Positions 6,629-15,528 are shown, numbered from the stretch's first letter. The stretch: DNA of 18,057 nt from Ohtaekwangia sp036568665 (GCF_036568665.1 NZ_DATCSD010000304.1:1-18057), one strand, 5' to 3'. Translations and numbers: made by a program. The notes: generated by a model not told the origin, from the letters alone.

Positions 6629-7204
6629 CTACTTCGGCAAAATAAAATAGATCACCAGCATCACCACTTTCCTTCTCGATTTATTCATCGGTATATGGGG
6701 TACCGTGGCATCAAAATATATAGAGTCACCTTCTTCCAGCTGGATCACTTCATTGTTGATCTGGTATTCGCAACTACCGCTGATGATATATTTAAACTCA
6801 TAGCCATCCGTTGTAGTCGGTTTACCTTTGGCGCCAGGTTCCAGTGTGAGCAGCACAGCATCCATACTGCAGTTGGTAATGTTTTGCGATAAGATGAACT
6901 GGTAATGGAAACCCGTTCTTCCTTCACGCTCCATCGGCATATACTGATCCTTCTTTACCAGCAGGTAATCTTTACCATTACTCAATACCATATCCTGGAA
7001 AAATTCTTTGAGCGATATATCTAAAGATTGAATGATGGTAACAAATACAGGCAGTGAAGGAATAGTGCGCGAGTTCTCCACTTTCGAAAGCAGTCCTTTA
7101 CTTACGTTAGAGCGGGAAGCAAGCTGCTGTATTGTTAAGTTTTTTTCGAGACGTGTGGCTTTTATTTTTTGTGCTATACGCGATACAACTTCGTTGTCGA
7201 TCAT
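6629..7204 (-). CDS. XRE-family transcriptional regulator with C-terminal cupin domain
   Basis: A 191-residue protein. Residues 9-64 form a lambda-repressor-like helix-turn-helix (LTIQQLASRSNVSKGLLSKVE is its core), and residues about 110-187 form a single cupin_2 barrel that normally senses a small ligand. The second cupin motif retains GD at 159-160 and PHIPMN at 169-174. The first motif reads KPTTTDGYEFKYIISG, with no HxH pair, so a canonical metal site is unlikely and ligand binding is probably metal-independent. Family members often control amine, amino-acid or organic-acid catabolism. It is divergent from the SusC/SusD operon across a 346-base gap holding two dyads, which makes it the obvious candidate local regulator. 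GTTTAC-N5-GTAAAC lies 11 bases upstream of its start and may be an autoregulatory site. Confidence 0.9.
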   Translation of the reverse strand: MIDNEVVSRIAQKIKATRLEKNLTIQQLASRSNVSKGLLSKVENSRTIPSLPVFVTIIQSLDISLKEFFQDMVLSNGKDYLLVKKDQYMPMEREGRTGFHYQFILSQNITNCSMDAVLLTLEPGAKGKPTTTDGYEFKYIISGSCEYQINNEVIQLEEGDSIYFDATVPHIPMNKSRRKVVMLVIYFILPK

Positions 7205-7550
7205 AGGGGAAATAGTTTACTAATTGTAAACATACAGAATAGTTGTGCGCAGATAAACCGGGTGAGATCGCTGTTAGTACGCATTAAATGAATGTTACGT
7301 TCCGAAACGGTTTCAACTCGCTGCATTGTGAGTTTCGTATTTGTCAATCTCGTTTTCGTTAATAGAAGTTTCATTTCCTCTATCAAAGTTTAATTCACAG
7401 GTAATGTTAGTCTAAACACTACTTTAATTCTAATGCCAACCTTTGAATCAAGATTAAAGCAATACTATATATAGCGCTTGTGCACAGGTCGCCATATATA
7501 GTTTAGCCCGGCTTTAAGCAATGGATGAAACAACCCTAACCCTTTTAATC
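7205..7550. promoter_or_regulatory. Divergent regulatory region between XRE-cupin gene and SusC operon
   Basis: This 346-base non-coding gap holds control elements for both directions. GTTTAC (7215-7220) and GTAAAC (7226-7231) form a 6-bp dyad next to the XRE start. The minus strand there reads TATGTTTAC, close to a -7 element, so the dyad could overlap the XRE promoter. For SusC, AACCTTTGAAT (7438-7448) matches the sequence found at 3662-3672 in front of the FAD oxidase. The -33 TTG is not obvious here. The stretch 7250-7400 shows nothing else I can name. Confidence 0.45.
7464..7502. promoter_or_regulatory. Large nested dyad in the SusC leader
   Basis: ACTATATATAGCG (7464-7476) pairs with CGCCATATATAGT (7490-7502) with one mismatch. 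The enclosed loop contains the palindrome TGTGCACA (7479-7486), centred almost on the same point. If the -7 element at 7438-7445 is used, the dyad lies shortly after the transcription start and would be transcribed. It could therefore be an operator for the XRE-cupin protein or a leader hairpin controlling susC expression. Confidence 0.5.
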
Positions 7551-10500
7551 ATGAACAAACCTTTACTAAAGAATTTATTTTCTTTAGGAACAAGAACCAG
7601 CCGTGCCGTGCTTACGATAGCAGCATGGCTATTGGTAGTTTGTGCTTATGCACAAACCTCTGTCTCCGGTCGTGTTACGTCCGGTGAAGATGCATCACCG
7701 CTGCCAGGTGTAAATATCCTGGTGAAAGGAAGTGCTAACGGAACCATTACCGATGCCGATGGTCGGTATTCCATCGCTGTTCCATCTTCGGATGCAACCC
7801 TTGTGTTTTCTTTTGTAGGCTATATCTCGCAGGAAGCTCCCCTTGCAGGAAGAACTTCTGTAGATATAGTGTTGGCTACCGATGCGACTCAACTCTCTGA
7901 AGTAGTTGTTACTGCGTTGGGTGTTGAAAAAGACGTTGCCAAGTTAGGTTACTCACAACAGAAAGTTATCGGCAGTGAGTTAGTAAAGGCTCGTGAGCCC
8001 AATGCGCTGAACTCACTGGTAGGAAAGGTTGCCGGCCTTACGGTAGGTGCTTCTTCTGAAATGCTGGGTCGCCCGCAGCTGGTGCTTCGTGGTGAAACCA
8101 ATCTGCTCATCACGATTGATGGTGTGCCGGTGGTGTCTGATACCTGGAACATCAGCCCGGATGATATTGAAAGCTATACGGTATTGAAAGGACCTGCAGC
8201 CGCTGCGTTGTATGGATCGCGCGGGCAGAATGGTGCGATCATGATCACAACGAAAAAAGGTACGCACGATAAGCGTGGCTTCGCGATCGACTTCAATTCA
8301 AGCACGATGTTCGATAAAGGTTTCCTCACGATACCAAAAGTACAGAACGAGTACGGACCAGGGGAGTATAATACATACCGCTTTGGTGATGATGACTTCG
8401 GACAGAAGAATGGTTATAACCAGAACGACTACGATGTGTGGGGACCTCGCTTCAACGGACAGTTGATCTCCCAATATGACAGCCCGTTCGATCCGGTTAC
8501 TGGCGTGCGTTCAGCCACTCCGTGGGTTGCCCGTGGTAAAGATAACCTGCAGCGTTTCTTGCGCACCGGTATATTATCTACCAACAATATAGCTATAGCC
8601 ACCAGCACGGATAAGTATGATGTGCGTGCCTCGGTATCACACACCTATCAGCGTGGTATAGTGCCGAACACTGATCTGAACATCGATAACTTCAATCTTT
8701 CGGCAGCCTATAATTTTACCAAGAGACTGCGCATTGAATCGAACATCAACTATAACCGTCAGTATACCGATAATATACCAGACGTTAACTATGGTCCGAA
8801 CAGCTTGATCTATAACATCGATGTATGGGCTGGTGCTGACTGGGATATTAACGATCTGAAAAATTACTGGCAGCCTGGTAAAGAAGGTGTGCAGCAACGC
8901 AACTTCGAGTATATCCGCTATAACAACCCGTGGTTTGTTGCCAACGAGTGGTTGCGTGGTCACCACAAGACCGATGTATACGGATATGTAGCATTGAAGT
9001 ATGATCTTACCGATTGGTTGAAAGCTTCTGTGCGTACACAGATTACCAGCTGGGATCTTACCAGAACAGAGAAGTTTCCATTCTCCGCGTCAGCGTATGG
9101 ACGTGATCAAAAGCAAGGTGACTACCGGGAGGATAAACGTACTTTGTTTGAGAATAACACCGATGTATTGTTGAGTATAGATAAAGATATCACACCGAAG
9201 TTTAACCTGTCTGGTCTTGTCGGTGGTAACCTGCGTACCTATTCCTTCAACTCTTCGTATGTAACGACCGATTACCTGAACGTTCCGGGGGTATATAACT
9301 TTGCAAACTCCAAGAACCCGATCAAAGCGTATAACTATACAGCTCCGATGCAGGTGGGTAGCGGATATTACTCTTTCGACCTTTCATACGGCCACTACGT
9401 AACATTATCTACAACGGGACGGGTAGACAAATATTCCAACTTACCGAAAGGCTATAACACGGGCTTCTATCCTTCATTCGGTCTGAGCTCGGTAATCAGC
9501 GACTACGTGAATTTACCGGAAGCTATATCTTTCCTGAAAGTAAGAACATCGTATGCGAACGTAAAGAATACGAACACACAATCAACGATTGGTCCGGCAT
9601 GGCAGGCAAGCAACCTGGCTAACCCGCTTGGTTATGGTGATACATATCAATCAGCATACGATGGTCCGATCATCGTAGAGCCGCAATACTATAACACCGG
9701 CAGACCGTATAACAACGTGCCTGCAGTATATAGCAATACCATTGTAGGATCGAAGACCTTGAAGGTGAGCTCTAACTCATCGTACGAAGCCGGCTTTGAT
9801 GCGAAGTTTGTAGAGAACCGTTTCGGTATAGGTGTTACATACTTCAGAGCCATTAAAGGTCCTGGTATAGCAACAAGTCCGTGGAGTGAAGCTTCCGGAT
9901 ACCAGGGTGGTTTGGTGAATGGTGTAAAGACCGAGAAGAAAGGATGGGAGATAGCCCTGAACGCTACACCGATAAAAACGGAAAGTGGTTTTACCTGGAA
10001 CATCGCTGCTAACTGGTCAACTTATGTAGAGCGCTATAAAGAATTCTATAATGGTCTTACCGAAGTAAATGGTGGCTATATCGGTGCCGACTCTCGCATC
10101 ACCTATAAAATTGGCGATCGCGTTGATGGTAACTATGGCTATAAATTCTATCGCGATGGTCAGGGCAATATTATACACAAAGCCAATGGCGATCCATACA
10201 AGGATAACCTCGTAGCACAGAAGCTGGGTAACTATAATCCGGACTGGGTATGGTCTGTAGTAAATACAGTAAGCTATAAAAACGTTTCCCTCAACTTCCA
10301 GTTTGACGGACGTGTGGGTGGTGTAGGTCAGGACTATGTATATATGAAGTTGTTACAAGGTGGTCGTGATATATCTACCGTGCAAGGTGCTTATGGTGCT
10401 GCGCGTCTGGCAGAGTTTAACGCTAACCCGAACGACATCAAGTATAACGATAACCTGCAACCGCTGCCTACGTATGTAGGGCAGGGTGTAGCATTGGCTG

Positions 10501-10880
10501 CTGATTCTCCGAACCCGGTAGTTGATCCTACCACAGGCAAGATCACGAACCTCGATCAGTTGAAACTTGTGCCGAATACTACCGCTTACTCGCTGCAAGA
10601 CTATATCGGAACTGAAACGAAGTTTGATGAGCGTGTGCTGATCAGCAAAACGTTTACCAAGCTGAGACAGGTAACCCTTACCTATACTATACCAAGCAGC
10701 ATTATGGAACGCACTGCCTTCCGTGCTGCAAGTATATCTTTCGTAGGAAGAAACCTGTTCTACTTTGCAAAACGTAAAGACATCGATTGGGATTCTTTCA
10801 TCGGAACCTATACCGCTGCACAGGATCTGAGATCTCCTACACTCAGACGCTATGGTGTAAACATCAACTTAACTTTCTAA
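7551..10880 (+). CDS. SusC/RagA-family TonB-dependent outer-membrane transporter
   Basis: An outer-membrane importer, about 1,109 residues from the ATG at 7551. An in-frame ATG at 7521 would add ten residues ahead of the signal peptide and seems less likely. Order: signal peptide ending AYA-QT near residue 35, CarboxypepD_reg-like domain (about 37-115, with VSGRVTSGEDASPLPGVNI and GRYSIAV), the SusC-typical LSEVVVTALG, a plug domain (about 130-235, with LVLRGETNLLITIDGVPV and KGPAAAALYGSRGQNGAI), then a beta-barrel ending RRYGVNINLTF with the terminal Phe of outer-membrane proteins. It forms a lidded complex with the SusD-like lipoprotein encoded 13 bases downstream and draws energy from TonB/ExbBD encoded elsewhere. 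The substrate cannot be read from the sequence. No glycoside hydrolase, protease or anti-sigma gene accompanies it; phosphoesterases do, so I infer an organophosphorus ligand. Confidence 0.93.
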   Translation: MNKPLLKNLFSLGTRTSRAVLTIAAWLLVVCAYAQTSVSGRVTSGEDASPLPGVNILVKGSANGTITDADGRYSIAVPSSDATLVFSFVGYISQEAPLAGRTSVDIVLATDATQLSEVVVTALGVEKDVAKLGYSQQKVIGSELVKAREPNALNSLVGKVAGLTVGASSEMLGRPQLVLRGETNLLITIDGVPVVSDTWNISPDDIESYTVLKGPAAAALYGSRGQNGAIMITTKKGTHDKRGFAIDFNSSTMFDKGFLTIPKVQNEYGPGEYNTYRFGDDDFGQKNGYNQNDYDVWGPRFNGQLISQYDSPFDPVTGVRSATPWVARGKDNLQRFLRTGILSTNNIAIATSTDKYDVRASVSHTYQRGIVPNTDLNIDNFNLSAAYNFTKRLRIESNINYNRQYTDNIPDVNYGPNSLIYNIDVWAGADWDINDLKNYWQPGKEGVQQRNFEYIRYNNPWFVANEWLRGHHKTDVYGYVALKYDLTDWLKASVRTQITSWDLTRTEKFPFSASAYGRDQKQGDYREDKRTLFENNTDVLLSIDKDITPKFNLSGLVGGNLRTYSFNSSYVTTDYLNVPGVYNFANSKNPIKAYNYTAPMQVGSGYYSFDLSYGHYVTLSTTGRVDKYSNLPKGYNTGFYPSFGLSSVISDYVNLPEAISFLKVRTSYANVKNTNTQSTIGPAWQASNLANPLGYGDTYQSAYDGPIIVEPQYYNTGRPYNNVPAVYSNTIVGSKTLKVSSNSSYEAGFDAKFVENRFGIGVTYFRAIKGPGIATSPWSEASGYQGGLVNGVKTEKKGWEIALNATPIKTESGFTWNIAANWSTYVERYKEFYNGLTEVNGGYIGADSRITYKIGDRVDGNYGYKFYRDGQGNIIHKANGDPYKDNLVAQKLGNYNPDWVWSVVNTVSYKNVSLNFQFDGRVGGVGQDYVYMKLLQGGRDISTVQGAYGAARLAEFNANPNDIKYNDNLQPLPTYVGQGVALAADSPNPVVDPTTGKITNLDQLKLVPNTTAYSLQDYIGTETKFDERVLISKTFTKLRQVTLTYTIPSSIMERTAFRAASISFVGRNLFYFAKRKDIDWDSFIGTYTAAQDLRSPTLRRYGVNINLTF

Positions 10881-10893
10881 TGCAGCCACGAAT

Positions 10894-12504
10894 ATGAATA
10901 CGAATATCAGAATACTTTTTACAGCCGCGGTAGTGTTTGTATGTGCAAGCTGCCAGGATTATAATGAACTGTCGAAGAACCAGAACGTACCCACGTCTGC
11001 ACCTCCTTCACTTATATTGCCGGGTGTTATTGAACACATGAACGACCAGAATGCCTGGACCGGTAAACAAGGATCGATGAGTGCTGCTCAATTCTTTATC
11101 AGCACGTACGATTACTACGGTACAAACAACTACGATCAGCAGCCTTTCACAAAGGCGAAGGATAACTTTGAGTATACCGCAGTATTGCAGAACGTAGTAT
11201 TGATGGAAGCAGAAGCGCGCAAAGGAGCTTCTACCGATCTGAACCCATACTCTGCTTTAGGTAAATTCTTCAAGGCGTTTTACTTCAACCTGATGTCGCA
11301 GAAGCTGGGCGATATACCATTGTCGCAAGCGCTGGAAGGAGCAACCAACACCACTCCTGAATACGACAAGCAGAAAGATGTATATATCCAGGTATTGAAA
11401 TGGCTGGATGAAGCAAACGCTGATCTTGCTTCGATCATTGCTACCGGTAACCCGGATTGTGTGGGTTCTTATTGCAAAGGTATATCGGGCGATGAGTTCC
11501 TGGGCAACAGTCTCACATCATGGCAGAAGATCGTGAACTCCTATACGTTGCGTGTGCTGATAAGCCTGAGCAAAAAGGAGAACGATGCGGATCTGAAGAT
11601 CAAAGAAAAATTTGCTGCCATAGTAGGTGATCCGACTAAATATCCGGTAATGGAAAGTCTCGATGATAACCTGCAGTATAAATACAATGCTTCGTATAAC
11701 AACTATCCGAAGAACCCTACGAGCCAGGGGCGCGATGCTCAACGTGAAAATATAGGTTCAGCATTTCTGAATGTAACCACTGCGTTGAACGACCCGCGTA
11801 CATTTATAGCAGCAACACCTGCACCGAACGAAATCCAGTCCGGTAAATCATTTACCGATTACACAGCGTATGTAGGAGCACCTGCAGGTCTTAGCATGAG
11901 CGATCTCGGTAACAATGCACAAGGTGGTAAATATTCATTCATCAACGCGCTGCGTTACTATGCAGACTTTGCCGGATCGAAAGCAGAACCCGCTATCATT
12001 ATCGGTTATCCTGAACTGTGCTTTAATATAGCGGAAGGTCTGAACCGCAATTGGGCTACAGGTGATGCAGAAGCATGGTATATAAAAGGTATAAAAGCTT
12101 CGATGGAACACTTCGGTATTGTTGATGGTGCTGATATTACAGTAGGCAATAACCTTTCAACAGTAATCTATGGTACGGTGATGAATATATCAGTAACCGA
12201 TTACCTCAATCAGACATCCGTTCAATACCAGGGTGGTGCCGATGGACTTGAACAAATCCTGACACAGAAGTATATTGCTTTCTGGCAGAACTCGAACTGG
12301 GAAGCGTTCTTCAATCAGCGCAGAACCGGTATACCTGCATTTTCAACCGGTGTTGGAAATGGTAATGGTAACAAGATTGCTGTTCGCTGGCAATATCCTG
12401 TAGCAGAGTCAAGCTCGAATGCTAAGCACTATACGGATGCTGTAACGCGACAGTTTGGAGCGAACAACGATGATCTCAACGGAGTGCTCTGGATTTTACA
12501 ATAA
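10894..12504 (+). CDS. SusD/RagB-family substrate-binding lipoprotein
   Basis: A 536-residue surface lipoprotein with a signal peptide and candidate lipidated Cys at 20 (VCASC-QDYNE). The acidic residues right after the Cys fit the surface-export signals known for Bacteroidota. The helical TPR-like scaffold includes ALGKFFKAFYFNLMSQKLGDIPLSQAL (starting near 124; the LGDIP segment is typical of the family). The tail has LEQILTQKYIAFWQNSNWEAFFNQRRTGIP, the usual conserved SusD-like C-terminal region; the overall pattern fits the SusD-like_2 type. It caps the SusC barrel and captures ligand. It follows SusC by 13 bases and is closed by a terminator, so the two form a bicistronic operon. The ligand is unknown. 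Aromatic residues are abundant, but none can be assigned to a binding site by eye. Confidence 0.93.
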   Translation: MNTNIRILFTAAVVFVCASCQDYNELSKNQNVPTSAPPSLILPGVIEHMNDQNAWTGKQGSMSAAQFFISTYDYYGTNNYDQQPFTKAKDNFEYTAVLQNVVLMEAEARKGASTDLNPYSALGKFFKAFYFNLMSQKLGDIPLSQALEGATNTTPEYDKQKDVYIQVLKWLDEANADLASIIATGNPDCVGSYCKGISGDEFLGNSLTSWQKIVNSYTLRVLISLSKKENDADLKIKEKFAAIVGDPTKYPVMESLDDNLQYKYNASYNNYPKNPTSQGRDAQRENIGSAFLNVTTALNDPRTFIAATPAPNEIQSGKSFTDYTAYVGAPAGLSMSDLGNNAQGGKYSFINALRYYADFAGSKAEPAIIIGYPELCFNIAEGLNRNWATGDAEAWYIKGIKASMEHFGIVDGADITVGNNLSTVIYGTVMNISVTDYLNQTSVQYQGGADGLEQILTQKYIAFWQNSNWEAFFNQRRTGIPAFSTGVGNGNGNKIAVRWQYPVAESSSNAKHYTDAVTRQFGANNDDLNGVLWILQ

Positions 12505-12519
12505 ACATGAATAACACAG

Positions 12520-12556
12520 AGACACCCGGGAGCGATCTTCGGGTGTTTCTTTTTTT
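12520..12556 (+). terminator. Intrinsic terminator after susD
   Basis: A stem of AGACACCCG (12520-12528) with CGGGTGTTT (12540-12548), including one G-T pair, encloses an 11-base loop. It is followed by a T-rich run (12546-12556, interrupted by one C). It separates the SusC/D operon from the phosphoesterase genes, which must rely on read-through or a new promoter; TATAATTTAC near 12564 is a weak candidate. Confidence 0.75.
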
Positions 12557-12586
12557 AGTACGCTATAATTTACAACCCACAACCCT

Positions 12587-13546
12587 ATGTCTAATCGCAG
12601 AGACTTTTTAAAGAAGACCGCGCTGGCCGGTGTAGTTACCAGCATCATTCCCTCGTGGCTGAGTGCCAAAGCTGTGGATGCTCCGCTGAGTAAAAATAAA
12701 AAGCGTGCGTTGCGCATAGCGCACATTACCGATGTGCACATGATCGACCAGGCGAATGCTGAGACCTGTTTTGCCCGTGTGCTGCGCGAGATAAACGCGA
12801 TGAAAGATAAACCGGATATGATTATCAACACCGGTGATTCAGTAATGGATGAAAACCACCAGACATTGCAGACAGTAGAAACACGGTGGGCGGCCTGGAA
12901 TAAAATTGCCAAGGCAGAAAATGGTCTTACGATCCACAGTGCTATCGGGAACCATGATGTGTGGTATGGTCCCGATGAAACACTGGATGCCACCTATAAA
13001 AAAGATAAACGCTATGGCAAGCAGTGGGCTATACAAGAATTGAAACTCCCGAATCGTTACTATGCCTTTGAGAAGAACGGCTGGAAATTTATAGCACTCG
13101 ATAGTATAAATGGCGAGAATGGCTATCAACTGGATGACGAACAATTTGCCTGGCTGGAGAAAGAGCTTGCTAAAAATCCCAACATGCCCGTGTTGATATA
13201 TAATCACGTACCGATTCTGTCGATGGGCGCATTGCTATACTATACCAAGCGCAAGCCTCTGAGCGAAGTGAAATTTCCCGCAGGCGATATGCACAACGAT
13301 CATCAACGTTTAAAGGATTTATTTTTTAACCACAAGCAGGTAAAGATGGCGCTGAGCGGCCACGTGCATTATGTAGATGCCATTGACTATCTCGGAGTAA
13401 AATATCTCTGCAACGGAGCGGTGTCCGGTAACTGGTGGGGCAACCCGTTGGCGCTGGATGAATTTGCACCAGTATATACCATCATCGATCTGTACGAAGA
13501 TGGATCGTCTGACTACAGCCTGGTATACTACGATTCCAAAGTATAG
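12587..13546 (+). CDS. Calcineurin-like metallophosphoesterase with Tat signal
   Basis: A 319-residue exported phosphoesterase. The N-terminus NRRDFLKK (residues 3-10) followed by a hydrophobic stretch is a twin-arginine signal, implying export of a folded, metal-loaded protein to the periplasm. The complete dinuclear metal site is visible: D49-V-H51, GD at 83-84, GNHD at 121-124, H207 in NHVP, and GHVH at 258-261. The closest named relatives by motif are CpdA/Icc-like cyclic-nucleotide or general phosphodiesterases, but the substrate range of this fold is broad. It follows the susD terminator by about 30 bases and precedes the second metallophosphoesterase by 12 bases, so those two are cotranscribed. 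A role in cleaving phosphomonoesters or diesters from an imported compound is inferred from context. Confidence 0.9.
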   Translation: MSNRRDFLKKTALAGVVTSIIPSWLSAKAVDAPLSKNKKRALRIAHITDVHMIDQANAETCFARVLREINAMKDKPDMIINTGDSVMDENHQTLQTVETRWAAWNKIAKAENGLTIHSAIGNHDVWYGPDETLDATYKKDKRYGKQWAIQELKLPNRYYAFEKNGWKFIALDSINGENGYQLDDEQFAWLEKELAKNPNMPVLIYNHVPILSMGALLYYTKRKPLSEVKFPAGDMHNDHQRLKDLFFNHKQVKMALSGHVHYVDAIDYLGVKYLCNGAVSGNWWGNPLALDEFAPVYTIIDLYEDGSSDYSLVYYDSKV

Positions 13547-13558
13547 GAAAACAGCAAC

Positions 13559-15442
13559 ATGAAATATAGCGTAAAGAATAAAGCTGCACTTGCCGGTGCA
13601 GTGGTGGGACTTGTTTGTCTTTTATCAACCGGAAATGTGCAGGCACAGGAGTGGTGGTTCTGGCCGAAATATATACTGGGGCAACGCGCTGCCAATTATC
13701 CCGGCAATCGTATTGACGAACCGGAATCTGTAAAACCCGAAGTGGCTTCTGAAACCGTTCCGTTGATCTTTCACGGAGAAGAGCCTACCGACAGGAGAGA
13801 AGATTTTACATCTATAGTAAATCTCCCAAAGGGAAATTTCTCAGTAGAGCTGTGGGTGGTAAATCACGTGAATAAACCGGTAGGTGCACTGGCTACTGTA
13901 AAGAGTAAATATACCAACGATGCACCTTCATGGCTGGCCGGACTATACGGAAGAAATATAGTATATAGCCTGAGCACAGAAGATAATCCCTTTGCCAATC
14001 TTATTCACTACGATATAAAGGCCAGAGGCTGGAAAGATTACTGGTTCCATATAGTAGCTACTTTCGATGGTGAGGCGATGAACCTGTATGTAAATGGCGA
14101 ACTGGTAAATTCCATGAAGACCGGCAAACGCAAGGTATATATCGATCCGCAGTATCAACTGGAAGTGGCCTCGTATATGAACAACGAACCCTATATGGAT
14201 CTTGGTAATTTGCTGAAGATGTTGCGCATCAGCGATAAAGCATTAACCAAAGCCGAGATCAATCAACGATTCGATGCATTGAAGAACATGGTGGTGGAAG
14301 GAAAACTTTTTCCCAATACATTTCACTTTAATGCCGGGCCATACCTGAATTACTCCACACCAACATCTATCAGTATACTGTGGGAGACCGATCGCCCGGC
14401 TGATTTTGTTATCGAATACGGCAAGCAGGTTCCGTTAAATAAAAAAACTACACTCAACACACAAACCATTACACGCGAAGGTGCGGGTAAAGAAAGTAAT
14501 ATATACTCTGTTACGCTGGAGAATCTCGATCCGGAAACACCCTACTTCTACCAGGTGAAAGCAATCGCGCGCGATGGCGCTGCGATGGAATCGGGTATAC
14601 TTACATTTTCTACAGCGGTAAAAGAAAACAGCTCCTATTCTTTTGCTGTGATTGGCGATACGGAAGCAAGACCACACATCAATGATCGTGTAAGTAAAAT
14701 GGTGTGGGAAGAGCGTCCTAACTTTTTAGTGATCGTGGGTGATCTTACTGATGGCGGTAAAGAAGATCACAAGTTCGAATGGAACTACGAATACTTCCAG
14801 GGTATAACACAACTCGCTTCGCGTATTCCGGTTTTTCCGGTGGCTGGTAATGGTGAAGATGATCTTCATTGGTATACCCAATACCATATGTTGCCCAAGC
14901 CGGAAGGATATTACTCGTTTAAATATGGTAATGCAGAATTCTTCATGCTCAACAGCAATCGTCCAGAGGAATTTGCCCCGGGAGGTAAACAGTATATATG
15001 GCTGGAGGAACAACTGAAGAAATCAACGGCTGTATGGAAATTTGTAGCGCATCATCACGCACCATATTCTGCAGATGAAGATGACTATGGAAATTCGTGG
15101 AAAGAGAAAGGTGATATGGGCGATCTCGCTATTCGCAAAATTGTGCCGCTATATGAAAAGTATAAAGTAGATATGGTGTTCTTCGGACACCTGCATACGT
15201 ATCAGCGTACATTGCCTATTCGTAATAATATGGTTGATAAACAAAACGGGGTGGTATATGTACAGGGTGGAGGAGGAGGTGGCAACCTCGAAGACTTCGC
15301 ACCTTCACGTGCGTGGTTCAGTGCGAAAACATATCGCGGTCATCATTACTTTACGATAACGGTAAATGCCGGTGACCTTAATTTCAAAATGTACGATACG
15401 GAAGGAAGGCTGAAAGATTACCTCGACATAACAAAAAGGTAA
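13559..15442 (+). CDS. Secreted LamG / fibronectin-III-like / metallophosphoesterase multidomain protein
   Basis: A 627-residue exported protein starting at an ATG 12 bases after the previous gene, with AGGA upstream. Signal peptide with cleavage VQA-QE near residue 30. A laminin-G/concanavalin-like jelly roll follows (about 92-240: FSVELWVVNHV and WFHIVATFDGEAMNLYVNG). A purple-acid-phosphatase-type fibronectin III domain covers about 255-352 (ILWET, then ENLDPETPYFYQVKA). The calcineurin-like domain is about 360-590. Metal motifs are GDTE (D367), GDLTDGG (D395), GNGED (N431), AHHHAP (498-502) and GHLHTYQR (543-550). The third motif normally reads GNHD/E; its catalytic His is Gly432 here. 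The Tyr of true purple acid phosphatases is also missing from motif II. The LamG domain suggests binding of a glycan or other polymer. Substrate unknown. Confidence 0.88.
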   Translation: MKYSVKNKAALAGAVVGLVCLLSTGNVQAQEWWFWPKYILGQRAANYPGNRIDEPESVKPEVASETVPLIFHGEEPTDRREDFTSIVNLPKGNFSVELWVVNHVNKPVGALATVKSKYTNDAPSWLAGLYGRNIVYSLSTEDNPFANLIHYDIKARGWKDYWFHIVATFDGEAMNLYVNGELVNSMKTGKRKVYIDPQYQLEVASYMNNEPYMDLGNLLKMLRISDKALTKAEINQRFDALKNMVVEGKLFPNTFHFNAGPYLNYSTPTSISILWETDRPADFVIEYGKQVPLNKKTTLNTQTITREGAGKESNIYSVTLENLDPETPYFYQVKAIARDGAAMESGILTFSTAVKENSSYSFAVIGDTEARPHINDRVSKMVWEERPNFLVIVGDLTDGGKEDHKFEWNYEYFQGITQLASRIPVFPVAGNGEDDLHWYTQYHMLPKPEGYYSFKYGNAEFFMLNSNRPEEFAPGGKQYIWLEEQLKKSTAVWKFVAHHHAPYSADEDDYGNSWKEKGDMGDLAIRKIVPLYEKYKVDMVFFGHLHTYQRTLPIRNNMVDKQNGVVYVQGGGGGGNLEDFAPSRAWFSAKTYRGHHYFTITVNAGDLNFKMYDTEGRLKDYLDITKR

Positions 15443-15528
15443 ATCGCTTCACGCTGCCGTGATCATTATCTAATGGTAGAATAAAGTTATACTCATCATA
15501 GAGTAATATCTGTTGTACACCTTCGTAC

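Noticed and set aside
12496..13207. Minus-strand frames of 165 and 122 codons opposite the Tat metallophosphoesterase
   Set aside because: The plus-strand gene shows all five metallophosphoesterase motifs; the antisense frames are shadows.
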